A DNA stretch of 64,000 nt from Sphingomonas sp. PP-CE-1G-424 (GTDB lineage: Bacteria > Pseudomonadota > Alphaproteobacteria > Sphingomonadales > Sphingomonadaceae). This document shows, piece by piece, positions 25,776 to 34,788 of the stretch. The stretch is from contig NZ_SLXW01000010.1 of NCBI RefSeq assembly GCF_004341085.1, positions 1 to 64,000 on the forward strand. The letters run 5' to 3'. The notes under the pieces were generated by a model, which worked only from the letters and a program-made list of their open reading frames with translations, was not told the origin of the DNA and made no database searches. Each line of letters starts with the position of its first letter. The first letter of the stretch is position 1. The position numbers were made by a program, and so were the translations under genes.

Positions 25776-26705
25776 ATGTTCGAACCTAGCCGCCGTAGCC
25801 TCCTCATGGGTGTTGGGGCGCTGTCGTTGCCGTTGGTTGATGGTGCCTGGCGAGGCGCAATCGCCGCGACCGTCTCCGAGCGCCGGCCTTTGTGGCGTGG
25901 CGACGCGCCGGGTGGCGGTGGGCCATCAGGGCCGATAGCGGTCAGTGACAAAGGCGCGGTGTCGAATGTCGCGGTGCCGATGATCGAAATCGTCCGGCCC
26001 GCCCGCCCTAACGGGGCAGCAGTGCTGGTAGCGGGTGGTGGCGGCTACAAGCGGATCGAGATGGCATCGGAAGCAATGCCTGCCGCCCACTGGCTTGCCG
26101 CACACGACGTCACCGCCTACCTCCTGACCTACCGCCTTCCCGGTGAGGGATGGCGCAACGGCGCGATGGCCCCGCTCCAAGACGCGCAACGCGCCATCCG
26201 CTTGATGCGGGCGGAGACGCGGGGTCCTGTAGGCCTGCTCGGCTTCTCAGCCGGAGGTCACCTGCTTGGGCTTGCCGCGACCCGCTCCGTCTTCGCCTCT
26301 TACCAGCCACAGGATGCGGTGGACAAAACCTCGGCCAGAGTGGACGAGGTAGCGCTGATCTATCCGGTCGTGACGCTGGAACCGCCGTTCGATCACACGT
26401 CGACACGCGTCCAGTTGATTGGGCGATACCCCTCGGTTGCCGATGCCGCCAAGTGGTCGGTCGAGACGCACGTGCAAGACCACTGCCCGCCGATGTTCCT
26501 CGTCCAGGCCGAGGACGATCCGATCTCCAATATCGTCAATACGGCAATGCTAGCGGACGCCTGCCGTGCCGCTGGCGTGCCGGTCGAGCGCCATGTGCTA
26601 CCAAGCGGCGGGCACGGGTTCGGCATGGGCCGTCCGGGCAGCCCGACTGCCGCCTGGCCTGGTTGGTACAAAACCTGGCTGCGCGCGAATAGTATGCGAG
26701 TATAG
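25776..26705 (+). CDS. Alpha/beta-hydrolase, acetyl-xylan-esterase-like, Tat-exported
   Basis: 309 aa from ATG 25776, preceded by GGAG, which lies within the codons after an upstream ATG at 25764. The N-terminus has twin arginines and a hydrophobic segment (SRRSLLMGVGALSLPLV), a Tat-type signal. The esterase core shows the oxyanion segment AVLVAGGGGYKRIEMASE, the nucleophile elbow GFSAGG (about residue 155), an acidic residue in QAEDDPI and the catalytic His in PSGGHGFGMG. It likely deacetylates a sugar or small ester in the periplasm. The neighbouring genes do not define a substrate. Confidence 0.8.
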   Translation: MFEPSRRSLLMGVGALSLPLVDGAWRGAIAATVSERRPLWRGDAPGGGGPSGPIAVSDKGAVSNVAVPMIEIVRPARPNGAAVLVAGGGGYKRIEMASEAMPAAHWLAAHDVTAYLLTYRLPGEGWRNGAMAPLQDAQRAIRLMRAETRGPVGLLGFSAGGHLLGLAATRSVFASYQPQDAVDKTSARVDEVALIYPVVTLEPPFDHTSTRVQLIGRYPSVADAAKWSVETHVQDHCPPMFLVQAEDDPISNIVNTAMLADACRAAGVPVERHVLPSGGHGFGMGRPGSPTAAWPGWYKTWLRANSMRV

Positions 26706-26729
26706 AACCGGTCGAGTTGAAGTTACGAT

Positions 26730-26919
26730 GGGATGGGCCTTCGCGATCGAGGGTGAGGCATTCCAGTCTGGCCCATCAGCCTTGGGCGAGTTTGCGCACA
26801 GTTTGGAAGAGCTAGCGAGAAGGGTGACGTTCCCGGTATCGATCATTTTAGGAAAGTACCATGCTGACCGCGATGCCGGACTCACCAAGTGCTTTAAGAG
26901 CTTTTACCGCTCGCGCTGA
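26730..26919 (+). pseudogene. Alpha/beta-hydrolase C-terminal fragment
   Basis: The frame reads LGEFAHSLEELARRVTFPVS, then IILGKYHADRDAGLTK. This resembles the stretch of small alpha/beta-hydrolases around the catalytic acid (PVSIVLGDxDxDRDxxL). No body of the enzyme precedes it. It may be what is left of a second hydrolase gene. The following 26920-27222 shows nothing recognisable. Confidence 0.35.
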
Positions 26920-27222
26920 TGCCTTCGACGACGACAATCATGACAATATCATATCACCGAATGCAACGACTTCCGCCAACGCAAGATCCCAATTGAGTTC
27001 AGTTGCTCAGAATGATGAGCACCCAGGACCGCAATAAAGGGCTGTTTTAGGCTCACATTGCGTGAGACCGATCTGCGCGGCAGGCGTAGGATCGTTGAGA
27101 CACAAGCCACTATCGTTGCGACTGACGCAAAATGCGGATTTGTCCGTTGGCGAACGGCCAACATATGCTGGCTAGCCATGCTCCCTATCGGAATGGCGTT
27201 TGGGGAATGTCGTGAACTCGCT

Positions 27223-28137
27223 TCAAACAACGTTCGACATACTGATATCGTCGGCGTGCACGCGTACATGATCCACAAAAGCCCGCAATTTGGGTGCCAT
27301 ATGGCGGCGCGCCGGAAAGTACAGGAAGAAGCCGGGGAATGGCTTGAGATAGTCCCCGAGGATCGAAACAAGCTCGCCTCGATCCACGTAAGGCTGGAAC
27401 GTCTCTTCAGTCGTGAACGTGATCCCTGCGCCGGCAAGTGCTGAGCGCAGCATGAAGCGCGGATCGTTGGTGGTGATCTGTGGGTCCACTTGGACGCTAA
27501 AAAGTTGTCCCTTTTCGTAAAACTCCCATCGATACGGGGCGGCGTCGGGCGACGGTCGCCAACCTATGCAGGGAAAGCGGGTCAGATCACGTGGGTGCTC
27601 CGGGCATCCGTATCTCGCCAAAAATCCGGGTGCGGCGACTGCCATCTCGCGTATCTCGCCACCTACCGGCACCGCGATCATGTCCTGCTCGACCACTTCC
27701 CCCAAGCGGACACCCGCATCGAAGCCATGCTCGACGATGTCGATAACGGCGTCCGTCACTGTCACGTCGATCATGATTCCTGGATATGCTTCAGCGAAGC
27801 TCGCGATGAGCGGCCCGGAAAGGATGCGCTCCGCGATCGAGGCGACCGCAAGTCTGAGAAAACCGGTGGGCGTTGCATCGCCCAGAATTGTATCAAGTGA
27901 TTCGTTGATCTCAAAGAACGGTCCCGATAGCCGATCGCGCAACCGGACGCCGGTTTCCGTCAGCCGGGCGGATCGCGTGGTGCGCACGACCAGCGCGGTC
28001 CCGAGCCGGTCCTCCAGGCGACGGAGCGACTGGCTGACAGCGGACCGGGTGACGTCGAGATGGCTCGCGGCAGCACTGAGACTGCCACGCTCGGCTACCG
28101 CCAGGAAGACGATCAACAGGTTGGGGTCGACGCGCAT
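27223..28137 (-). CDS. LysR-family transcriptional regulator
   Basis: A 304-aa LysR protein. The winged helix covers residues 3-62 (LLIVFLAVAERGSLSAAASH, then LDVTRSAVSQSLRRLEDRLG). The effector domain includes the pattern GFDAGVRLGEVVEQDMIAVP of the large clade that controls oxidoreductase genes. It is divergent from an SDR gene (112 bp between starts), the usual layout in which the regulator activates the neighbour. The same clade recurs at 51.5 and 61.6 kb. Confidence 0.87.
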   Translation of the reverse strand: MRVDPNLLIVFLAVAERGSLSAAASHLDVTRSAVSQSLRRLEDRLGTALVVRTTRSARLTETGVRLRDRLSGPFFEINESLDTILGDATPTGFLRLAVASIAERILSGPLIASFAEAYPGIMIDVTVTDAVIDIVEHGFDAGVRLGEVVEQDMIAVPVGGEIREMAVAAPGFLARYGCPEHPRDLTRFPCIGWRPSPDAAPYRWEFYEKGQLFSVQVDPQITTNDPRFMLRSALAGAGITFTTEETFQPYVDRGELVSILGDYLKPFPGFFLYFPARRHMAPKLRAFVDHVRVHADDISMSNVV

Positions 28138-28249
28138 TGTCCAGCTTACCTCTACAAGGTGTCCAGATTGCAGCGTCTACACGCTACAGCGTTCCTGCTC
28201 CATCTGCGCTTCAGGGCGCTGGTCGCCTGACCACTCAGGAGCAATCGAC

Positions 28250-29077
28250 ATGCCTTCACCCGAACAATCCAAGACCTGGTTCGTCACGGGATCCTCCCGC
28301 GGCTTCGGGCGGCACTGGGTCGAGGCCGCACTGGCTCGCGGCGACCGCGTGGCCGCAACCGCGCGTGACGTGGCTGACCTTGCCGATCTGGTCGAGCGTT
28401 ATCCTCAAACCGTCGTCGCCCTTCCACTCGACGTGACCGATCGTGCGGCCGTGTTCGCGGCAGTCGAGGAAGCCCGTTCACGGCTCGGACGTATCGACGT
28501 TGTGGTGAGCAACGCCGGCTACGGCTTGTTCGGTGCGATCGAGGAAGTGTCTGAAGCGGATGCCCGCAAGCAGATCGACACCAACGTCTTCGGTGCTATC
28601 TCGTTGATCCAGGCCGCGATGCCCGTTCTGCGTGCGCAGGGCAGTGGGCATGTTCTCATCACCTCCAGCTTCGGCGGCCTGATGAACTTCGCCACCGCAG
28701 GGCTATACGGCGCGACGAAGTTCGCGCTCGAGGCAATTGGCGAAGCGCTTGCGCTGGAGACGCAGGACTTTGGCATCAAGGTGACGTTGATCGAGCCGGC
28801 TGCCTACGACACCGACTTCAATGGCTCGTCAAGCGCCAGCGCGGATCAGATTTCGGCCTATGACAAGGCGCGCAAGCGCACGATGAAGGTGTTCGAGCAG
28901 ATGCCGCTCGGCGATCCCCGCCACACGTCCGACGCTATTCTGCAACTCGCCGACATGGACCAACCGCCATTGCGGATCCTCCTTGGCCAATATGCCCTCC
29001 CTATGGTGCGCAAGGCCTATGCCGAAAAGCTCGACACGTGGGAACGTTGGTCGTCACTGAGCGACACTGCCCAATAA
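28250..29077 (+). CDS. Short-chain dehydrogenase/reductase (SDR)
   Basis: 275 aa from ATG 28250, preceded by CAGGAG. The upstream open frame, reaching back to 27566, is only the antisense of the LysR gene. NADP(H)-binding motif TGSSRGFGRHW (residues 13-23), NNAG-equivalent SNAGYG, catalytic Ser in LITSSFGG and Tyr-x-x-x-Lys in YGATKFALE. All classical SDR catalytic residues are present. The product would oxidise or reduce an unknown alcohol or carbonyl. It is probably activated by the divergent LysR regulator. Confidence 0.85.
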   Translation: MPSPEQSKTWFVTGSSRGFGRHWVEAALARGDRVAATARDVADLADLVERYPQTVVALPLDVTDRAAVFAAVEEARSRLGRIDVVVSNAGYGLFGAIEEVSEADARKQIDTNVFGAISLIQAAMPVLRAQGSGHVLITSSFGGLMNFATAGLYGATKFALEAIGEALALETQDFGIKVTLIEPAAYDTDFNGSSSASADQISAYDKARKRTMKVFEQMPLGDPRHTSDAILQLADMDQPPLRILLGQYALPMVRKAYAEKLDTWERWSSLSDTAQ

Positions 29078-29158
29078 TTGCTGGAAGGCGACGCACGGTC
29101 AGCTCGCACCGTACAGGCGTTGACCGTGCGCCGCTGATAACAGCCGCAGGAGAGGACG

Positions 29159-29587
29159 ATGAAGCTTAGAAACCAGGGACCTGTACAGCCCGCGCCGGAG
29201 ATGACGGATTATGCTGGCGCGCTGGTCGGAATTATCGAAAGCTGGCCGGGGGTTGCGTCCTTCACCCATTGGCGGCTCGGATCGCCGGGAACGGTCGACG
29301 GCGCCGAGTTTCACGTCGCCGACGGCGAATTGGGCCATATCCATCTCGACGCCACCGGACATATTCTCCTCAACCAAAGGATTGCCGCCCTTGTCGTGCA
29401 GAAAGGGTTGGGCAGAACGCCAAGCTGGAGCAACACCTGGATCAGCCAGCCCGTACGGTCGTCAGCTGACGTCTCACATGCCGCATGGCTGTTCGGGCTG
29501 GCGTATGGTCGTTTACGGGGCGTATCCGACGACGAAGTGATCGAGCAGCTAGAGTTAGCGAATGCCCAGACTGACGTGCGCCTGTGA
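29159..29587 (+). CDS. DUF5519 / luciferase-like small protein
   Basis: A 142-aa soluble protein (MKLRNQGPVQPAPEMTDYAG) with GAEFHVADGELGHIHLDATG and HILLNQRIAALVVQKGLGRT. This pattern is found in the family named DUF5519 or 'luciferase domain' proteins, whose biochemical role is unknown despite the name. SD-like GGAGAGGACG precedes ATG 29159. It follows the SDR gene by 81 bp on the same strand and could be cotranscribed. Confidence 0.7.
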   Translation: MKLRNQGPVQPAPEMTDYAGALVGIIESWPGVASFTHWRLGSPGTVDGAEFHVADGELGHIHLDATGHILLNQRIAALVVQKGLGRTPSWSNTWISQPVRSSADVSHAAWLFGLAYGRLRGVSDDEVIEQLELANAQTDVRL

Positions 29588-30038
29588 ACTAGCAATCTTC
29601 CATTTCCTCCTGACGATCGGGTTTAGCCAAGGTATCTGGTACCATATTCTCAGCTTCGATCAGTCCGCGTGACGCCGTCAGTGTCATAGATCTTGTCGGC
29701 CAAGACTGCGTGCGGGGCAAAGAGGATCGGAAGGTATGCGACTGGGGCATTGGCTCAATTTCAACAGTGACAAAACCATGCGGTTATACAGGTAGGTAGT
29801 TGCGAATACTGTAATTCAAGGCTGATTCAGTCCCGAAAACGATTTTGTCTCGAGAGGCGGGCTTGCGCTGGCGTGCCTATGCGCGTCGCTGCCGTTCCAT
29901 CTACTGGGCGGCGCGACGCCCTCTACCGCCATCGCTTCCTTCCCATTTGCCTCGACGCGGTGGGCGTATGGGCGGTGGCGAAGTGCCGGCCCTGCAAGCT
30001 TGCCAAACCGCTCTGCCGCTGCATCAATGAGCATCATC
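29588..30038. other. Stretch without a recognised gene
   Basis: Frames on both strands in 29816-30030 are open, and one plus-strand frame (LALACLCASLPFHLLGGATP) has protein-like composition, but no start, SD or family supports a gene. It may be a decayed gene before the HAD hydrolase. Confidence 0.35.
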
Positions 30039-30752
30039 ATGGGAGAATGTTGCATTCTTACGCTCGAACCGCTGCCTAAGGTCATCACCTTTGATTGCTA
30101 CGGCACTTTAGTCCAGTGGCATCATGCCATAAGGCAGGCCGCTCGCGTGATCCTGGATAGGCACATGTGGGCCAGTGCTTCGCATGACCGGGTCGTCGCA
30201 TTGGCCGATCGCGTGCGCAGTATCGCGATGGAACACCAGCAGCAACGGCCCTTCCGCGGCTACCGGACGGTGCTGCAATCCAGCTTGAACCGGGCGCTGT
30301 CTGAAGCCGGCTACGTAGCTTCGCCAGAGGATCTTCAAACGTTGCTGGCGACCCTGGGCAAGATCGATCCCCATCCCGAGGTGCCCGACGTGCTTGCCCG
30401 CCTGCGCGAACGCTACCGGATCGCCATCATCAGCAACACCGGGGACGACCTCATCGCCGGCACCGTGAGCGCGATCGGCACGCCCGTCGATTTTGTCATC
30501 ACGGCTGAACAGGCTCAAGCTTACAAGCCGGATCACCAGCTATTCCTTCACGCTTACGAGACGATGGGCATTTCCAAGGACGAGACGATCCACGTTGGTA
30601 TGGGTCAGTTTACCGACCTGAAAGTATGTCAGGAACTTGGCATTCGTTCCGTCTGGATTGATCGGGAAGGTGAACCCCTCGATTCCGCCTGGCACCCCGA
30701 TGCCGTCATGAAAGACCTCTCCGGACTCTCTGACCTGCTGCTTCCGGGGTAA
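30039..30752 (+). CDS. HAD-superfamily hydrolase, haloacid dehalogenase type II-like
   Basis: 237 aa from ATG 30039 (GGGAG overlaps the start; an upstream start at 30000 lacks support). The nucleophile Asp19 is in ITFDCYGTLVQW, motif II Ser/Thr in IISNTGDD, motif III Lys in QAYKPD, and motif IV in HVGMGQFTDLKVCQELGIRS. The overall order is that of L-2-haloacid dehalogenases. However, the usual S-x-x-x-D before motif IV is replaced by GMGQFTD, so the substrate may be a phosphate or another halo-acid. It stands between unrelated small genes. Confidence 0.78.
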   Translation: MGECCILTLEPLPKVITFDCYGTLVQWHHAIRQAARVILDRHMWASASHDRVVALADRVRSIAMEHQQQRPFRGYRTVLQSSLNRALSEAGYVASPEDLQTLLATLGKIDPHPEVPDVLARLRERYRIAIISNTGDDLIAGTVSAIGTPVDFVITAEQAQAYKPDHQLFLHAYETMGISKDETIHVGMGQFTDLKVCQELGIRSVWIDREGEPLDSAWHPDAVMKDLSGLSDLLLPG

Positions 30753-30882
30753 GGACGTCGGCCCGTGTCATCAGTTTCGGTTCTAATTTGGAACGTTAAG
30801 CGTAAACGCCAGAGCTCGCTAGCAAGGAAACAACGAGCTCGATCGATCACGCGTCTTGTGCATACACTAGAGGATAACTGGC

Positions 30883-31401
30883 TTGGAACACCCCTTGATA
30901 GAAACTGATCGGCTGTTCCTGCGGCCCCACGTGGCCGATGATGCCGAGGCGGTTTACACTCTGGCAAGGGACCAAGCCGTGCTCCAGTTCATTCGAGGAC
31001 TACCGACCACGCGGGAGGACGCTTGGCATCGCCTCCTCCGCTATGCAGGTCATTGGAGCCTTCTTGGTTTCGGCATGTTCGCCGTCTTGGAACGGGAAAC
31101 CGGCTGCTTTATCGGAGAGGTCGGCCTCGCGGATTTCCGGCGCGGTCTCGGGTCCGATTTCGATAGTGCGCCGGAGGCAGCATGGCTGTTCACCGGCACT
31201 GTCCATGGCAAAGGGCTTGCGGGAGAAGCCATGCAGGCGATGTTCAACTGGTTCGATCGTGAGCGCCGCCATACCCGCTGTGTCTGCATTATCGATCCGG
31301 GCAACCTTTCCTCGGTAAAGCTGGCGACCAAGCTAGGTTTCACTCGGTATGGAAACGGTCGGTACCGTGACGCGGCTGTGGAAAAGTATGAGCGTGTCTA
31401 G
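30883..31401 (+). CDS. GNAT acetyltransferase (RimJ/RimL type)
   Basis: A 172-aa N-acetyltransferase starting at TTG 30883, with AGAGG ten bases upstream. The opening IETDRLFLRPHVADDAEAVY is typical of RimJ/RimL-like GNATs. The acetyl-CoA loop is GTVHGKGLAGEAMQAMFNWF, followed by DPGNLSSVKLATKLGFTRYG. The substrate (protein N-terminus, amino sugar or antibiotic) cannot be read from sequence. It is a monocistronic-looking gene. Confidence 0.8.
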   Translation: MEHPLIETDRLFLRPHVADDAEAVYTLARDQAVLQFIRGLPTTREDAWHRLLRYAGHWSLLGFGMFAVLERETGCFIGEVGLADFRRGLGSDFDSAPEAAWLFTGTVHGKGLAGEAMQAMFNWFDRERRHTRCVCIIDPGNLSSVKLATKLGFTRYGNGRYRDAAVEKYERV

Positions 31402-31508
31402 CGCGTCGCAAAAGGGGGCCCATTTGCGACGCTGGAACCGCCCATTGCCAGACATTGATGGAATCGCGCATGTTAGTAATAGTCAGACGGCTTGCCGTCG
31501 TACGAAGG

Positions 31509-31997
31509 ATGCCCGTGAAAATCTTGTATGGATGGCTGATTTTGGGCCTCACAGCGTCTGCAGCGTCAGCTGATACGCTTCCCGCAGCTAAAACGCCGGA
31601 GGTCGTAAAGGGCCTCCAGTCTTGCCTGACAGCGGTTGATAGTCATCAGGTGAATGTCGAAGATCTGAAGAAAGATGGGTGGAGCGCAGTGTCGGCTTCC
31701 GAGGCTGGAAAGCCGGTGGGGTTGCCCATACCGTTATTTTCCAAAGCAAATCTTCTACTTCTGCATAAATCTGACGCAGAAAATCCAATTTGCGCTATCA
31801 TGGCAAAGGTTCCTAATGTCTCCGCCGTTGGTGATATTGCTAATGCGATTGACCTTGCGCTTAAAGCCGACCGGAAGATAAAGGATGGTAAGTCCATACC
31901 TGCCTATTGGTTCCCCACCAAACACATTGTTGAACTTTCAACAACAGGTAGCGTCGACGCACCAGGCGTTCGGATCGTCGTGGGATATCGTAAATAG
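31509..31997 (+). CDS. Secreted hypothetical protein
   Basis: 162 aa from ATG 31509 (MPVKILYGWLILGLTASAAS), a clear signal peptide cleaved near SADTLPA. The mature part has two Cys (SCLTAV and PICAIM) that could form a disulphide, and no family I recognise. Upstream Met codons (from 31455) would add a basic stretch before the signal and are less likely. A periplasmic location is expected. Confidence 0.5.
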   Translation: MPVKILYGWLILGLTASAASADTLPAAKTPEVVKGLQSCLTAVDSHQVNVEDLKKDGWSAVSASEAGKPVGLPIPLFSKANLLLLHKSDAENPICAIMAKVPNVSAVGDIANAIDLALKADRKIKDGKSIPAYWFPTKHIVELSTTGSVDAPGVRIVVGYRK

Positions 31998-32089
31998 CTT
32001 ACGGTCTAACTTTATCATCGATGATCGGTGACTGCCACGGTACCTCCCGTTCAGGTTTATAGCTCCTTTGTTAGGTGCCTGTCACGAAT

Positions 32090-32362
32090 ATGATGCTTGC
32101 TTACGTCTCGCTGCTCTTGGCTGCGCCCCAGTCGAACGACCACGCGGCTCCCAATGTCGCTCAGCATCCTTGGTTTGACAGCGAGCGCTACTATAAAGCC
32201 ATCGCAGCTAATGGCGGCGGGCAGCCCTCAGTAATTCGTGGATGTTTGGAACATGAAGCTCTGGCTCGCACGAAAATGAAGGTCGGCGTTGCTGAGGCTA
32301 TTCGCCTCAAATGTATTCAACAGGGGGAGGAGAAGATGCTATCGATCGTCATCTTTGCCTGA
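32090..32362 (+). CDS. Small secreted hypothetical protein
   Basis: About 90 aa. The N-terminus (MMLAYVSLLLAAPQSNDHAA) looks like a short signal peptide. The remainder has HPWFDSERYYKAIAANGGGQ and two Cys (GCLEHE, LKCIQQ). No family is recognised. SD support is poor, and a GTG start at 32075 is also open. Immediately after its stop lies a 16-bp sequence shared with a repeat near 39.08 kb. Confidence 0.4.
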   Translation: MMLAYVSLLLAAPQSNDHAAPNVAQHPWFDSERYYKAIAANGGGQPSVIRGCLEHEALARTKMKVGVAEAIRLKCIQQGEEKMLSIVIFA

Positions 32363-32563
32363 TGGGATCGAATTTCGGGAAAGTGCGCTAACCGGGCCGT
32401 TATGGGGGAGGGAGCATAGAATGGTCCAGATATACGCTAACGGATTCCCGACCATCACGCTGATCACGACTGTTCCGTCCAGTTTTGCTACTATCAGTAT
32501 CAGCGTAGTATTCCTCGCGTGGCCTGTACGGTTTGTGGTGCACATCGAGGCAAACAATCCGGA

Positions 32564-33430
32564 CTAACGGTCGTGGATGGGGCAAGTCTTCACAATGGTC
32601 GTTGCCAGAAAGTCCAGCACGATGCGGATCGCGGCGGAACGGCGCAGGTCTGGGTAGGTGGCGATCCATATATCACGCGTCGGCGGGGCGAGTTCGACAG
32701 GCAGGCGGACGAGAGCGGCATCGCGATCTCCCATGAACACTGGCAGCACCACCGCGCCAAGGCCAGATCGGGCGGCTTCCTGCTGTCCGAACAGATCGCT
32801 CGCCTGAAAGATGACCGGACGACCGGCCAGCAACGACCGCAACCAGATCTGCTGCGTCACATGCTCCAGCGCCGTGTCGTAACCGATAAAGGTCCATTCG
32901 CGCGCCGGCTTCGCCGCATTCTCCGGCGTGGCATACAGCGCAAAGCGCATCACACCGATCCGCTTGATGACCAGTTCGGCGTCTTCCGGGCGCTGAAGCC
33001 GCACTGCGATGTCCGCCTCACCCCGGTCGAGCGCGGCGTGATGAGAGACGCCGGCGAGCGCAGGGATGATCGTTGGATGATCCCGATGGAAGGCGCGTAT
33101 CTCCGGGGCGATGGCACGCGCGGCTAGGGCCGGGGGCGCACTGATCCGGACGGTCGTTGCGATCGGATCGGTCAAAGCCCGTGCACGCCGCTCAATCGCG
33201 TCGGTCGCATCGATCATCGATCGTGCCAGCGCGGCGATCCCTTCGCCCTCGGGGGTGAGGTTAATGCTGCGGGGAAGACGGGTGACAAGGCGAAGCGCCA
33301 AAGCCTTTTCGAGCGCCGCGACCCGCCGACCGACAGTCGCGTGATCCACCCCCAGTAGCCTGGCCGCGGCGGACAGCGATCCCGCACGGGCCAGCACTGC
33401 AAAATAGTGGATGTCCTGCCAATCGATCAT
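32564..33430 (-). CDS. LysR-family transcriptional regulator
   Basis: 288 aa from ATG 33430 (MIDWQDIHYFAVLARAGSLS). Longer frames run over the promoter of the neighbour. The DNA-binding domain continues AAARLLGVDHATVGRRVAAL; the HATVGRRVAALE version marks a distinct LysR clade. It is divergent from the quinone oxidoreductase gene with 88 bp between starts and is its probable regulator. Confidence 0.87.
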   Translation of the reverse strand: MIDWQDIHYFAVLARAGSLSAAARLLGVDHATVGRRVAALEKALALRLVTRLPRSINLTPEGEGIAALARSMIDATDAIERRARALTDPIATTVRISAPPALAARAIAPEIRAFHRDHPTIIPALAGVSHHAALDRGEADIAVRLQRPEDAELVIKRIGVMRFALYATPENAAKPAREWTFIGYDTALEHVTQQIWLRSLLAGRPVIFQASDLFGQQEAARSGLGAVVLPVFMGDRDAALVRLPVELAPPTRDIWIATYPDLRRSAAIRIVLDFLATTIVKTCPIHDR

Positions 33431-33518
33431 CCGTGCATAATTGCACATATGCCGAGCGCAGACAGGGAATTTCAGCGCATCCTCTAATCTGCTTTGGTTG
33501 CGCGGGAGGAGACAGATC

Positions 33519-34493
33519 ATGCCGTTCGTAATTGCTATGCGCAGCCCGGGTGGGCCGGCAGTCCTGCACGCCATAGAGATCGCATTGCCGGATCCGGGTC
33601 CTGACGAGGTCCGCATTCGTCAGACGGTGATCGGGGTCAATTTCGTCGATATTTACTTCCGCTCCGGGCTGTATGCGCTGCCCGAATTGCCGGCGGTTCT
33701 GGGCTTCGAGGGCGCGGGCGTCGTCGAGGCGATCGGCTCGCGTGTTACCAATCTCGCTGTCGGCGACCGGATCGCCTATCATGGCATGCCTTTGGGAGCG
33801 TATGCCGAGGTCAGGCTTCTGCCCCAGCATCGGGCAGTGAAGCTGCCGGATGCGGTCTCAGATCGAACGGCCGGAAGCACCATGTTACGTGGCCTGACCG
33901 CGCATATGCTGCTGCACAAGGTCCATGCTGTTCAGCCAGGCGACTGGATATTGGTCCATGCCGGCGCGGGCGGCCTCGGTCAGCTGGTGACTCGATGGGC
34001 AAAGCGCCCTGGCGCGCATGTCGTTGCGACGGTCGGTTCCCAGGCCAAGGTGGCGCAGTCGATCGCCGCTGGCGCCGATGAGGTGCTGTTGCACAGCGAC
34101 GCCGACTGGGTGGAGCGAACGCGGGCGATCGCCGAAGGGAAAGGTGTGCACCTCGCTATCGATGGCATTGGCGGTAGCATGTTGGGCAGGACCCTCGGCA
34201 CCGTCCGGCCGTTCGGCGTCGTCGCCAGCCTCGGTCAGCCGGCGGGGCCGATCCCGCCGGTGCCAGTCGAGAATCTGGGCTTTGCCCGGTCGATCGCGCT
34301 CATGCGGCCCAGTTCCATCCTCTATGCGGACGACCCCGATCTTTATCAGCGCGGCGCCGCGGACCTGATGGCGGTGCTGCAGGACGGCCTCATCAACCCG
34401 ATCGGTGCCGAATACTCCCTCAAAAACGCAGGCGAGGCACATGCCGCACTCGAAGCAGGCCGCACGACCGGGAGCGTAATCCTGACGGTTTGA
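33519..34493 (+). CDS. Zinc-free quinone oxidoreductase (QOR family, MDR)
   Basis: 324 aa from ATG 33519, with GGGAGGAGA upstream. It is an NADPH:quinone reductase of the medium-chain dehydrogenase superfamily: the substrate domain shows GVNFVDIYFRSGLY and GFEGAGVVEAIGS, and the cofactor motif is VHAGAGGLGQLVTRWAKRPG (about 145-165). The zinc-ligand cysteines of alcohol dehydrogenases are absent, as in QOR. It reduces quinones or electrophilic enones, protecting against redox stress. It is regulated by the divergent LysR gene. Confidence 0.87.
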   Translation: MPFVIAMRSPGGPAVLHAIEIALPDPGPDEVRIRQTVIGVNFVDIYFRSGLYALPELPAVLGFEGAGVVEAIGSRVTNLAVGDRIAYHGMPLGAYAEVRLLPQHRAVKLPDAVSDRTAGSTMLRGLTAHMLLHKVHAVQPGDWILVHAGAGGLGQLVTRWAKRPGAHVVATVGSQAKVAQSIAAGADEVLLHSDADWVERTRAIAEGKGVHLAIDGIGGSMLGRTLGTVRPFGVVASLGQPAGPIPPVPVENLGFARSIALMRPSSILYADDPDLYQRGAADLMAVLQDGLINPIGAEYSLKNAGEAHAALEAGRTTGSVILTV

Positions 34494-34580
34494 TATACTA
34501 GTTTAACCCCTGTCGCTGGCGTATCGAATCGTGGTGCAAAAATTGGCCGGATCGTAAAAAATAGCAGCCACTCCCATACG

Positions 34581-34662
34581 TTCCCGATTGGGAACGGCCA
34601 GCGAGACGACGCGGGCGTTCTCGGAATCGATCGAGAAACGAGACGGCAGAGACGTTCTCAAA
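34581..34662. repeat. Dispersed intergenic repeat, copy A
   Basis: This segment (TTCCCGATTGGGAACGGCCA at its start, GGCGTTCTCGGAATCGATCG in the middle) aligns over about 80 bp with 36445-36528, and its middle with 39064-39084. It fills most of the 295-bp space between two genes. The inverted character (GTTCTCGGAATCGATCGAGAA) suggests a foldable element. Confidence 0.6.
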
Positions 34663-34788
34663 TCTGGTCAGGAAGGCTGTTCTGAGAAGATGGTGACGCT
34701 GGCGGTCACTTGCAAAATCATCGTATAAGCACGGGCGACGCTGCGCCAGACCAGCACCGGTCATCCGCGCAGGCGAACGGGGGTCTCT

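Noticed and set aside
27566..28249. Long plus-strand reading frame fused in front of the SDR gene
   Set aside because: It is the antisense of the LysR gene at 27223-28137. The SDR has its own SD and ATG at 28250.
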